Source: Cupriavidus sp. BIS7
GTDB taxonomy: Bacteria > Pseudomonadota > Gammaproteobacteria > Burkholderiales > Burkholderiaceae
DNA length: 64,000 nt
Direction: 5' to 3'
Assembly: GCF_000292345.1 (NCBI RefSeq)
Contig: NZ_ALOU01000035.1
Span: 20,377-84,376, forward strand
Shown: positions 53,992 to 61,694 of the stretch, in pieces
How positions within the stretch are numbered: position 1 is the first letter of the stretch
Layout of the letters: each line of letters begins with the position of its first letter
Translations under genes and position numbers: made by a program
The notes under the pieces: generated by a model
Seen by the model: the letters and a program-made list of their open reading frames with translations, nothing else
Database searches by the model: none
Told to the model about the DNA's origin: nothing

Positions 53992-54888
53992 TTAGCGGTA
54001 TCCAATGCTGAAGTCGTGTCCCCACAGGCTGACGCGCGTGGCTTCGTAGGCGGCGTGGCGGCTCCAGTCCACCTCCAGCCCGCCGTGGCCGTATTCCAGG
54101 TCGAAGCCGCCCGGCGTCTTCATGTAGAACGAGGTCATGTGGTCGTTGCAGTGCTGGCCGAGCGTGGCGGACATCTTCACGCCGTGCTGCTGCACGCGAT
54201 CCAGCGCGCGGCCAACCTCGGCCATGTCCGGCACTTCGGCCATCACGTGGATGCAGCCCGCATCGGAAGGCATCTCGAAAATCGCCAGGCTGTGGTGGCG
54301 CGCGTTGGCGCAATGCATGAAGTGGATGCGCTTCTCCGGTTCGGCCGGATCGCTGGTAAAGCGCACGCGGTAGATGTCCGACAGGCCAAAGCCCATCACA
54401 TCGCGCAGGAAAGCGTAGGTTTCGTCAAAGGCCGGGGCCGGCAGCACGGCGTGGCCCGCGCCCATCGGATCGGTAATGAAGCGCGGCACGCCCACCGGCG
54501 AGACAAAGCGCAGGAAATCCGAACGCATGCCCCACGTGATCTCGTGGCGGTTGCCGGACGGATCGGTAAACCAGGCCATGGCCTGCACGCGGCGTTGCGC
54601 GAGTTCGGCGGCCGATGCCTGCACGATTTCAACGCCCGCGCGGCGCAGCGTGTCGAGTGCGTGGTGCCACGCCTGCTCGTCGGCCAGTTCCCAGCCGGAA
54701 GCCAGGTAGCGGTCCCGCGTACCCGGCACGATCAGGTAGCGGTAATCACGCTGGTCCATCTTCACGTACAGCGCGCCGCCCGGTGCGCCCGCACAGGCCA
54801 TGCCAAGCACCTGCTCGGCGTAGTGGCGCCATTGCCCCAGGTCGGTGGACTCGACCACGATGTAGCCAAGCGCACGAATGTCCAACAT
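53992..54888 (-). CDS. hsaC: HsaC/TesB-type iron extradiol dioxygenase
   Basis: 298 residues with two VOC domains. Metal ligands His146 (GAGHAVL), His214 (CIHVMAEV) and Glu265 (FDLEYG), with His199 and Tyr255 in the active site; spacing agrees with HsaC and BphC. It opens the catecholic ring A of 3,4-DHSA in steroid degradation. The start at 54888 (MLDIRALGYIVV) follows CCAGAGGAGACCGG; the upstream extension is rejected. First gene of the long operon. The usual hydrolase partner (HsaD/TesD) is absent nearby. Confidence 0.88.
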   Translation of the reverse strand: MLDIRALGYIVVESTDLGQWRHYAEQVLGMACAGAPGGALYVKMDQRDYRYLIVPGTRDRYLASGWELADEQAWHHALDTLRRAGVEIVQASAAELAQRRVQAMAWFTDPSGNRHEITWGMRSDFLRFVSPVGVPRFITDPMGAGHAVLPAPAFDETYAFLRDVMGFGLSDIYRVRFTSDPAEPEKRIHFMHCANARHHSLAIFEMPSDAGCIHVMAEVPDMAEVGRALDRVQQHGVKMSATLGQHCNDHMTSFYMKTPGGFDLEYGHGGLEVDWSRHAAYEATRVSLWGHDFSIGYR

Positions 54889-54998
54889 GCCGGTCTCCTC
54901 TGGTTCGATATCGTTCCCGGTGTCTTGTCCGGTATCGAGGCGGGCTGCCGTGGCAACCCGCCGATGGAGACCATTCTTTCGCTTGCGGCCGCCCGGCA

Positions 54999-55016
54999 CA
55001 TCGTCCTCGTGGACTA
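54999..55016 (-). promoter_or_regulatory. Proposed steroid-regulon operator before hsaC operon
   Basis: Minus strand TAGTCCACGAGGACGATG, 110 bases before the dioxygenase ATG, in the 183-base gap after the EthD-like gene. Identical to the kshA copy at TAGTCCA and GGACGATG. Confidence 0.65.
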
Positions 55017-55071
55017 GCCGGGTCAGGCCTGCTGGCGCCGTCTGGCGCCGATAAACGCCAATAAGGCGCCG

Positions 55072-55788
55072 TCAGGCGGCCGGCGCCAGGATGACGTACT
55101 CGCTGCTCGGCACCACGTCGATCTTGTCGAAGTCGATAAAGCGGTTGCAGCTTTCCATCATGGCAGCGAGGTTGCGCTGGAACTTCGCCTCGTCGCCCCG
55201 GGCATCGAAGAACGCCTGCGGATCGGTCATCGCCGCCTCCGGGAAGCCCTCCTCGACAATCGCGTCGAACGGCGGCGCCGAATACGTCAGCGCGCGCACC
55301 ACCACGTTCTGCACATAGAGGAACGTGTCCTGGGTATCGATCGCCACCTGCGTGTGGTGGTTGTGCCAGGTATCAAGCCAGGCCTCGTGCGTCAGGCGCG
55401 GTGGCCGCCGCAGGAAGGCCAGTTGCGAAAAGCCTGTCGTGCGCTCGCCAAGGCGGGCCGGATGGCGCGTATTGGGGATCGGCCGCGATTCGGTGACAAG
55501 GTAGCCGGCCATGCGGCCAGTGGCGGCCTGCACGACGTCGTCGAACGGACGGCGCAGGCTGGCAATCGCACTGTCCACCCAGACCGAAACCAGCCCGTCC
55601 ATGTGCGGCAGCGTGTTTGCCTGGCGCAGCCCCGCTGCGGGCGCTACCGCCGCATCCACCACATTGACCTGCACGCCGCGTGCACCGAGCGCGAGCAGCT
55701 CCTGCGCCAGTTCCGTGCGCAAACGGCGCGCGAATGCCTCCGGCTCCGTGCGCGCATCGCGCCAGACCACGTAGACGACTTTTTCCAT
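55072..55788 (-). CDS. EthD-domain-like protein
   Basis: 238 residues with two dimeric alpha/beta-barrel-like halves: MEKVVYVVWRDARTEPEAFARRLR, TTGFSQLAFLRRPPRLTHEAWLDTWHNHHTQVAIDTQDTF, FLYVQNVVVRAL, then ESCNRFIDFDKIDVVPSSEYVI. Such proteins occur in steroid loci but their function is unknown; a role on a keto or quinone intermediate is only a guess. GGAGTCGGGAAT precedes the ATG. It has its own copy of the steroid motif upstream and is followed by the dioxygenase operon. Confidence 0.8.
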   Translation of the reverse strand: MEKVVYVVWRDARTEPEAFARRLRTELAQELLALGARGVQVNVVDAAVAPAAGLRQANTLPHMDGLVSVWVDSAIASLRRPFDDVVQAATGRMAGYLVTESRPIPNTRHPARLGERTTGFSQLAFLRRPPRLTHEAWLDTWHNHHTQVAIDTQDTFLYVQNVVVRALTYSAPPFDAIVEEGFPEAAMTDPQAFFDARGDEAKFQRNLAAMMESCNRFIDFDKIDVVPSSEYVILAPAA

Positions 55789-55904
55789 ATTCCCGACTCC
55801 TAGCGATGCGACCGCCGGCCACGTGCCGGACGGTCTGTTGAGAACGCCGATACAGCCGGCATTCAGGGTGTCGCGAGGATGCTAGGAGTGGGACCGGGAG
55901 CGTT

Positions 55905-55922
55905 CATCCCTCAATTGGACTA
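55905..55922 (-). promoter_or_regulatory. Proposed steroid-regulon operator before EthD-like gene
   Basis: Minus strand TAGTCCAATTGAGGGATG, 116 bases before the ATG. TAGTCCA and GATG are conserved; the right half-site is weaker (AGG for GAC). Confidence 0.55.
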
Positions 55923-55959
55923 AGGGGAAGCCATCAAATTGGGAGAAATGGCGCTCGAG

Positions 55960-56322
55960 CTAAGGTAGCTTCGCCCGGAACCGATCCCACATGGTTGGCG
56001 GCAGGCTCACGTGCTCATGGGGTGAGTACCAGACTTTATTGCTACCCCATACCATGTCTACATCGGTGTCGTAATACAACCGCTCCGCAATCAATTCTCC
56101 ACCACGCGCATCGTAAAGCCGAAACAGCAGGCCGAATTCGCTGCTGCCAAGGAAGCAAATTTCGCCGACATACGCGGGGGAGCTATTGGCCGGCCGTGCA
56201 AAGGCCGGTTGAATCTGACGCGTGCATTCGCCTACCTTCGATCGCTCCCATGCACCGTAGGCGTACGGGAATCCGACAACAACCGCAATCAGCAACGCCC
56301 AAACAAGATATCGGCGTCTCAT
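55960..56322 (-). CDS. Small membrane-anchored protein, paralogue 1 (immunity-like)
   Basis: 120 residues: basic start MRRRYLVWALLIAVVVGFPYAYG with one membrane helix, then a domain with YVGEICFLGSSEFGLLFRLYDARGGELIAERLYYDTDVDM and C-terminus LPPTMWDRFRAKLP. The same pattern is found in the gene just upstream. Single-pass periplasm-facing anchors with duplicated genes beside a larger protein fit immunity proteins of an interbacterial toxin (inference). Start at 56322; upstream codons overlap the other paralogue end. No known family recognised. Confidence 0.7.
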   Translation of the reverse strand: MRRRYLVWALLIAVVVGFPYAYGAWERSKVGECTRQIQPAFARPANSSPAYVGEICFLGSSEFGLLFRLYDARGGELIAERLYYDTDVDMVWGSNKVWYSPHEHVSLPPTMWDRFRAKLP

Positions 56323-56417
56323 AGATTTAACTCGATGGACCGATCCATACGTCGATGCACAAGCATTGCATTCATTATTGCTATTATTTTCATATTGTTT
56401 AGTGACCGCACCAAAAC

Positions 56418-56762
56418 CTAAGGTAGCTTCGCTCGGAACCGGTCCAGCCATGTCGGTGGCAGCATCACGTACCCCTCTGATGTGGCTCCCATATTGTAAT
56501 AGACGCGATCCTCGCCAAACACTACGCTCGGATCAAGATCGCTGTATGTTCTTTCTGCCAGTAATTCCCCGGTTTCCGAATCGTATAACCGAAATAATGT
56601 TCCATTTGCATAAGGGAGAAAACAAATCTCTCCAATATACAAACCACCCTCATTCTGGCGCCTGCAGTCGTGCGCCCCATTACGTTTATCAACCCCATCC
56701 AGATACGGAACTCCAATGACAATGAACGACAATATTGCGAATACCAACCCCTTCCATTTCAT
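56418..56762 (-). CDS. Small membrane-anchored protein, paralogue 2 (immunity-like)
   Basis: 114 residues: MKWKGLVFAILSFIVIGVPYLDG membrane anchor, then GEICFLPYANGTLFRLYDSETGELLAERTYSDLDPSVVFGEDRVYY and C-terminus LPPTWLDRFRAKLP. It shares LFRLYD-GEL-AER-Y-D, LPPT and DRFRAKLP with paralogue 1, so the pair arose by duplication and then diverged. Base use is AT-richer than the flanking steroid genes. It ends the effector-like gene's transcript by only a 9-base gap, so co-transcribed with it. Confidence 0.72.
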   Translation of the reverse strand: MKWKGLVFAILSFIVIGVPYLDGVDKRNGAHDCRRQNEGGLYIGEICFLPYANGTLFRLYDSETGELLAERTYSDLDPSVVFGEDRVYYNMGATSEGYVMLPPTWLDRFRAKLP

Positions 56763-56771
56763 ATCAGCCTC

Positions 56772-57977
56772 CTACAAATCGAACTCAATAATCTTCGGAG
56801 GATAAAATGGGACTCTGTGCACATTTGAATACAGGACGAGGTCACTACCCTGCCCATACCTTAATTGCCACCTCCTATAGTCCATGTTACGCACCGGATA
56901 ATAGACACTATTCTCCGAAATAACACCGTTTCGCGCAACAGGATAGTTTGGCCAATCGGCCTTCGTAAGCTCACCAAAAATCGTTGAGATTGGTACAACA
57001 ATAAATCCCGTCTTATTCCAGTGCCCAAGGTATTGCGTACCGCGCTGGTTCGACCGATCATGAAATGTGAACACATCACGCATGTAGATGCACACCTCAT
57101 GAATTCTTAAACTGGTTCTAGTATGCGCCACGCGACGATATGAAAACCCACTAACAGCAGCGTAAAACGAAAAAGCGCCAAGGGATCCGTACAAATCATC
57201 CATCCATAGCCCATTCGGCCTGAAAAGCCCCCTCGCGAACATTTCCAATTTTGTCAGTTCATCATCATCGACATCAACTCTCTGATACTGAAAATCACGA
57301 TGCCATCGCTGAATATCATTCTCGAGAATATTCCACGTATCAACGTAATACGGCGACGGCTGGCGCCTGGAAAACTTCAGACGCAGCGCCGCATTGGCGG
57401 CGGGATTGAACAACTTCAAATTGACTAGCTCATCGAATTTTTTCTTTGCGCGCGGGAACTGAAGAATCCACTTCAAATCGAACGTCTTAGTATCAACAGC
57501 AGCCGGCGGGAATGGCTTTCCTTCATGATTGATACCTCTTACTGCACCTTCATCCGTGTTCGCGTAGTTCAGCGGCCCCGCAAACCATTTGCCCATGACT
57601 TCCGCCGACTTTAGCCAACCAATTTTTCTCATCGCACCCGGTATATCCTGCAGATCAAAGGGCTTAACACGCGGTTTATGAATCGCTGGCGCAGCAGCAG
57701 GCGCAGGCTTCGGCGCGGGTGGACTGTTTGCCCACTCACGTACTTTGATGACGGCATCCACCAGCCCCTCAATCACTGAGGTCGGCGGATCTTTCGGCTT
57801 CGGTGGCGCTTTCGGTGGAAGAGGCGGAGGAGGTTGATCCCGGAGCGGCGGCGCCGGTTTGTTCATCGAGAGTTCGAATTCATCTGCGCTCTCGATCGTG
57901 CACTTGTTGTCTGCCTCTTTCCACCACGGCCCAAGAAGGCTTTTCCTCAGATACGGAAACTGATCTGCGTTTTCCAT
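56772..57977 (-). CDS. Proline-rich putative effector, probably DUF6402 family
   Basis: 401 residues. N-terminal 35 residues, then a Pro-rich linker (PPLRDQPPPPLPPKAPPKPK and PPAPKPAPAAAP) and a C-terminal globular domain from about 115: IPGAMRKIGWLKSAEVMGKW, RWHRDFQYQRVDVDDDELTKLE, YLGHWNKTGFIVVP, YYPVRNMDYRRWQLRYGQGSDLVLYSN. I believe this is DUF6402, found near type VI secretion genes in Burkholderiales, but I cannot confirm by search. Toxic activity is unknown. The ATG at 57977 is preferred over TTG 57980. Two small paralogues follow; GC is visibly lower than the surroundings, consistent with acquisition. Confidence 0.72.
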   Translation of the reverse strand: MENADQFPYLRKSLLGPWWKEADNKCTIESADEFELSMNKPAPPLRDQPPPPLPPKAPPKPKDPPTSVIEGLVDAVIKVREWANSPPAPKPAPAAAPAIHKPRVKPFDLQDIPGAMRKIGWLKSAEVMGKWFAGPLNYANTDEGAVRGINHEGKPFPPAAVDTKTFDLKWILQFPRAKKKFDELVNLKLFNPAANAALRLKFSRRQPSPYYVDTWNILENDIQRWHRDFQYQRVDVDDDELTKLEMFARGLFRPNGLWMDDLYGSLGAFSFYAAVSGFSYRRVAHTRTSLRIHEVCIYMRDVFTFHDRSNQRGTQYLGHWNKTGFIVVPISTIFGELTKADWPNYPVARNGVISENSVYYPVRNMDYRRWQLRYGQGSDLVLYSNVHRVPFYPPKIIEFDL

Positions 57978-58183
57978 CAAGACTCAACCCCACGTTAACA
58001 AGCCTTCCTGTTTAGCGGGAGCGTTTGAAGAAAAACATCGTAGAAATCTTATTCTTTGCCTTTTGCGAATGAAAGTTTTTGCAAACAGATCTGCATCGCG
58101 CAAAGAACGCCGCAGCCCTCGCGAGGTGAATGGGCGTCCGAGGGAAGCGGAAGGTGGCAGCTAACCGTGCCAGTGGCAAATCT

Positions 58184-59371
58184 CTAGCCCAGCGCCACGA
58201 CGCTGCTCAACAGCATGCGCACCAGCGTGGCCTGGCGCGTGACGCCGGTCTTGGAGAAGATCGAGCGCAGGTGCGCGCGCGCCGTGTTCTTGCTGATGCC
58301 CAGTTCGGTGGCGGCCTCGTCCAGCGTGAGGCCGTCTGCAAGCACCTGGGCTAGCGCGGTTTCCGCTGGCGTGAAGTCGAACAGCTTGCGCACCACGTCA
58401 TGCGATGCACGGGACTTGCGCTCGGGGTCGCGGATAAAGACCGCACAGGCCGGCCGGTGCCGGTTGTCTTCCGCCCACTCGCTGAGCGGCACGGTGCGGA
58501 CCAGCACGCCAAGCTTGCCGCGCCCAGACGGGCGCGTGATCGACATGGCTTCCGCAATGGCCGGGCCGCCGCCATGGTGGCCAAGATGCGCGCGCCGCAG
58601 CAGGTACTGGAACTTGCGGCTTTCCTGCGCGTAGGCAATCTCGAAGCTGCCGCCGTTCAGGCGGATGCCGTCGTTCTCGGCAAGGATCTCGTCGGCCGCC
58701 GGGTTCTTCTTCAGGATGGCGCCGGACTCGTCCAGTATCACCATGCCAACCAGCATGCGGTCGATGGTGCCGGCGTAGAGCGTGCGCTCGGACTCCACCA
58801 CGTCAAGCCGCGAATGCAGGCGCACCGCGCGCTTCAGGTGCGGCAGCAGCATGGCGCACGCTGCCTTGTCCGTGGCGCTGAAGTCCTTCGCCGCATGCGG
58901 GCGGCAGATGCGCAGCCGGCACTCCACGCCGTCATCGGTGCGGATATCGGCCCCCAGCAGGTAGCGGATATCGAGCGGCTGCAGAAACTGGCGGTAGATC
59001 TCGCTGCGGCACCAGTTGGAGGTGCCGGTTGCCTCATCCACCGTGACGGCGCGATCGGTCGGCAGCTTGATGAACGGATCGATCGCGTAGTAGTAGCTGT
59101 TGTATGACGCTTCGGCCTCCAGCGAGGTGCCGTGCTCCGACGCATGCACGGCCAGGCCGCTGCGGTCACTGGCCGGCGAGCGCAGGATCAGGCTCACGTA
59201 GCTGGCGTCCACCAGCTTTCGCAGCATTTCAAGCGCGTGGCCCCACGGCACCATTTCCATCGGGCCCTCGTAGATGGCGGCCAGCAACTCGCCAAAACGC
59301 ACCAGGTCAAGCCCGGACTGGTCGATCAGGGACGACGCCACTTCCGGCGCTGTCTCCGTAGCCATCAACAT
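58184..59371 (-). CDS. LuxR-family regulator, TesR-like
   Basis: 395 residues. A large N-terminal sensory region (PAS-like, ERTLYAGTIDRMLVGMVILDESGAILKKNPAADEIL) and C-terminal LuxR HTH: FDFTPAETALAQVLADGLTLDEAATELGISKNTARAHLRSIFSKTG. No receiver domain. In Comamonas testosteroni the LuxR-type TesR activates steroid genes; this one is placed the same way at the edge of the steroid locus. GGAGGAGACAAAAGC precedes ATG 59371. It probably binds the motif found at 35379, 54999 and 55905 (inference). Divergent from the SDR gene. Confidence 0.85.
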   Translation of the reverse strand: MLMATETAPEVASSLIDQSGLDLVRFGELLAAIYEGPMEMVPWGHALEMLRKLVDASYVSLILRSPASDRSGLAVHASEHGTSLEAEASYNSYYYAIDPFIKLPTDRAVTVDEATGTSNWCRSEIYRQFLQPLDIRYLLGADIRTDDGVECRLRICRPHAAKDFSATDKAACAMLLPHLKRAVRLHSRLDVVESERTLYAGTIDRMLVGMVILDESGAILKKNPAADEILAENDGIRLNGGSFEIAYAQESRKFQYLLRRAHLGHHGGGPAIAEAMSITRPSGRGKLGVLVRTVPLSEWAEDNRHRPACAVFIRDPERKSRASHDVVRKLFDFTPAETALAQVLADGLTLDEAATELGISKNTARAHLRSIFSKTGVTRQATLVRMLLSSVVALG

Positions 59372-59493
59372 GCTTTTGTCTCCTCCACCTGTGCGGTGTG
59401 TATTGCCCGGCGCTCTGCCGGCACCTGGGCCAGCGGCGATTATAAGAACGCAGCGCGCCCGCGCCCCGCCCCGATACGTCGGTGTTTTCCCTG

Positions 59494-59511
59494 CCATGCA
59501 ATCGGACGATG
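59494..59511 (+). promoter_or_regulatory. Weaker copy of the steroid motif before the plus-strand SDR
   Basis: CCATGCAATCGGACGATG: right half GGACGATG identical to the kshA and hsaC copies, left half degenerate. 121 bases before the SDR start and in the divergent region of the LuxR regulator gene. Confidence 0.4.
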
Positions 59512-59631
59512 TTCCCGACGCCGCATGGGGCCAGAGTCCCGTGACGGCCGCGCCACTGTCCCCGCCCGCTGCGCGCACATCCAGTCGCCGCCGTTACTCC
59601 CCTTTCGCCACCCCAAAGGAGCTTCAGACAG

Positions 59632-60462
59632 ATGGATTTCCAAGGCAGGACCGTATTGGTCACCGGCGGCGGCGCCGGTATTGGCCTGGCCGCCGCGCAG
59701 GCATTCCAGGAACAGGGCGCCCGCGTGGCCGTGATCGAGATCGACGGGCGGCGCGCCGACGAGGCCGCCACGCTGCTTGGCGCCGGCGGCAAGGATGCGC
59801 TGGTAGTGCAAGGCGATGTCACCTATGCCGCCACCGTGAACGCACTCGCCGCGCAGATCGGCGAACGCTTTGGCTCGCTGGACGTACTGGTCAACAACGT
59901 TGGCGACTTCCTGCGCATCGCCAAGCCGTTCGAGCAGTACAACGATGCCGACATCGACAGCCTCTACGCCGTCAACCTGGGCCAGGTTTTCACGGTTACG
60001 CGCGCGATGCTGCCGCTGCTGCGCCGTGGCCAGGCGGCCAGCATCGTCAACGTGTCGTCGATCGAAGGCTTTCGCGGCATCCCGAATTGCAGCGTCTATA
60101 GCGCGTTCAAGGCGGCCCTGACCGGCTTCACCCAGAGTCTGTCGCTGGAACTGGGGCCTGCGGGCATCCGCGTCAACCTGATCGCCCCGGAGACCACCGA
60201 GACATCGCAGGTGCCAGTGTCGCTGGTCGTGGCCGAGGAACACCGGCACCAGATGCCGCACTGGATTCCGCTGGGCCGCTTCGGCACACCGCGCGATATC
60301 GCCGACGGCATCGTGTTTCTGGCAAGCCCGCGCGCCGCATGGATCACGGGCACAGCGCTGCACGTGAACGGCGGCGCACTGGCTGCGTCCGGCTGGTACC
60401 GCGACCCGAAGGGCACCTGGACCAACATGCCGGTGATGTCCGGCAATGGCATGAACCTCTGA
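59632..60462 (+). CDS. Short-chain dehydrogenase, hydroxysteroid-dehydrogenase-like
   Basis: 276 residues: VLVTGGGAGIGLAAAQAF, NNVGDF, catalytic Ser in NVSSIEGFRG and Tyr-x3-Lys in SVYSAFKAALTGF. Classical SDR with NAD(H)-preferring Asp-like VIEIDGRR. Context next to the regulator and a 3-beta-HSD-like gene suggests oxidation of a steroid alcohol (inference). AAAGGAGCTTCAGACAG precedes the ATG. 39 bases before the next gene; one operon. Confidence 0.87.
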   Translation: MDFQGRTVLVTGGGAGIGLAAAQAFQEQGARVAVIEIDGRRADEAATLLGAGGKDALVVQGDVTYAATVNALAAQIGERFGSLDVLVNNVGDFLRIAKPFEQYNDADIDSLYAVNLGQVFTVTRAMLPLLRRGQAASIVNVSSIEGFRGIPNCSVYSAFKAALTGFTQSLSLELGPAGIRVNLIAPETTETSQVPVSLVVAEEHRHQMPHWIPLGRFGTPRDIADGIVFLASPRAAWITGTALHVNGGALAASGWYRDPKGTWTNMPVMSGNGMNL

Positions 60463-60501
60463 CGGCTGCACGCAGCCATCCACCTGACCAAGGAGACACG
60501 C

Positions 60502-61404
60502 ATGAAAATACTGATCGTCGGCGGCGCCGGCATGATTGGCGGACACGCCGCCCTGCACCTGCGCAGCCTGGGGCACGCAGTCACCATCGCCGGACGCAAC
60601 CGCCCCGCAGCGGGCACACCGCTGGGTGAACTGGACTACCTGCGCTGCGACTACATCGCCAACGACTTGCCCGCCGACCAGCTTGGCCAGTTCGATGCAC
60701 TGGTCTTTGCCGCCGGCAACGACGTGCGCCACCTGCCGTCCGGTGGCGACGAAGCGGCGCACTGGGAACGCGCAAACATCCAGGGGGTGCCGCGCTTCTT
60801 CCGCGCGGCGCGCGATGCGGGCATCCGCCACGCCGTGCATGTCGGCAGCTTCTATCCGCAGGCCATGCCGGGACTGGTTGAACAGAACGCGTATATCCGC
60901 TCGCGCAAGCTGGCCGACGAAGGCGTACGCGCGCTTGCCGGCCCGGACTTCCACGTGGTGAGCGTCAATGCACCGTTTGTGGTTGGCACCGTGCCGGGCC
61001 TGGAGGTGCCGATGTTCAAGGCCTACACCGCCTATGCGAAAGGCCACCTTGGGCCGCTGCCCGACTTTGCGCCGCCGGGCGGAGTCAACTTCATTTCCGC
61101 CGCATCGCTGTCGGAGGCCATCGAGGGCGCGCTGCTGCGCGGCGAAAATGGCAAGGCCTACCTCGTGGGTGACGAGAACCTGACGTTCCAGGACTACTTC
61201 GGCGCGTTCTTCCGCGAGGCCGGACGCCCGGTGCCTCCCGCCATCGACCAGGAACACCCGCTGATGCCAGACGCCGCCATCTGCTTTGGCCGTGGCAATA
61301 CGCTGTACTACGAACCCGATGCGGCCGAGACCGCGCTGCTTGGCTATCGCCGCCAGGACATCGCGCGCACCGTCCGCGAGATCGTCGCGCAATACGGCGG
61401 CTAA
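60502..61404 (+). CDS. NAD(P)-dependent epimerase/3-beta-HSD-like reductase
   Basis: 300 residues, extended SDR: MKILIVGGAGMIGGHAALHLRSLGH (TGxxGxxG-type), HVGSFYPQAMPG, then Tyr-x3-Lys in YIRSRKLADEG with YLVGDENLTFQDYFGAFFREAG in the substrate domain. Relatives occur in steroid loci as 3-beta-hydroxysteroid dehydrogenase/isomerase-like proteins. AAGGAGACACGC precedes the ATG. Followed by a strong terminator, so it is the last gene of this transcript. Confidence 0.85.
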   Translation: MKILIVGGAGMIGGHAALHLRSLGHAVTIAGRNRPAAGTPLGELDYLRCDYIANDLPADQLGQFDALVFAAGNDVRHLPSGGDEAAHWERANIQGVPRFFRAARDAGIRHAVHVGSFYPQAMPGLVEQNAYIRSRKLADEGVRALAGPDFHVVSVNAPFVVGTVPGLEVPMFKAYTAYAKGHLGPLPDFAPPGGVNFISAASLSEAIEGALLRGENGKAYLVGDENLTFQDYFGAFFREAGRPVPPAIDQEHPLMPDAAICFGRGNTLYYEPDAAETALLGYRRQDIARTVREIVAQYGG

Positions 61405-61420
61405 CGGGAAATGACGCAGG

Positions 61421-61459
61421 CGCGGCAGCTGCCCCCGGGCCGCTGCCGCGTTTTGCTTT
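61421..61459 (+). terminator. Rho-independent terminator
   Basis: 9-base stem CGCGGCAGC (61421-61429) / GCTGCCGCG (61442-61450), 12-base loop, then TTTTGCTTT. 17 bases after the epimerase stop. Confidence 0.85.
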
Positions 61460-61463
61460 GAAC

Positions 61464-61655
61464 ATGTCCGACCACTGGAAGGTGCGCGTCGGCCGACGTG
61501 CCAAATTGACGCCGGGTCTGCCGCGGTTCTGGTGGGCGTTTGGCCTGGACCAGTACGTGCACGTACTGCGCCAGTTGCAGCAAGAGGACGGCAAGACCAT
61601 CATGCTAGTCGAACGGAATGCCCCTGAAGTCGGCCCGCTGTTTCTCGAGGCCTGA
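61464..61655 (+). CDS. Possible small hypothetical protein
   Basis: 63 residues starting MSDHWKVRVGRRAKLTPGLPRFWWAFG and ending GPLFLEA. Codon use is coding-like, but there is no ribosome site and it starts right after a terminator. It may be transcribed with the UspA gene 39 bases downstream. Unrecognised; low confidence. Confidence 0.35.
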   Translation: MSDHWKVRVGRRAKLTPGLPRFWWAFGLDQYVHVLRQLQQEDGKTIMLVERNAPEVGPLFLEA

Positions 61656-61694
61656 CACGCGGAAGCGCTCGGGCTCCGCCGCAAGGAGACCATC

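Noticed and set aside
56772..57977. The AT-richer cassette considered as a transposon or prophage fragment
   Set aside because: No transposase, integrase, terminal inverted repeats or tRNA attachment site seen on either side; origin of the insertion is left open.
59440..61392. A 650-codon minus-strand frame opposite the SDR and epimerase genes
   Set aside because: Antisense shadow; the plus-strand genes have complete Rossmann motifs and ribosome sites.
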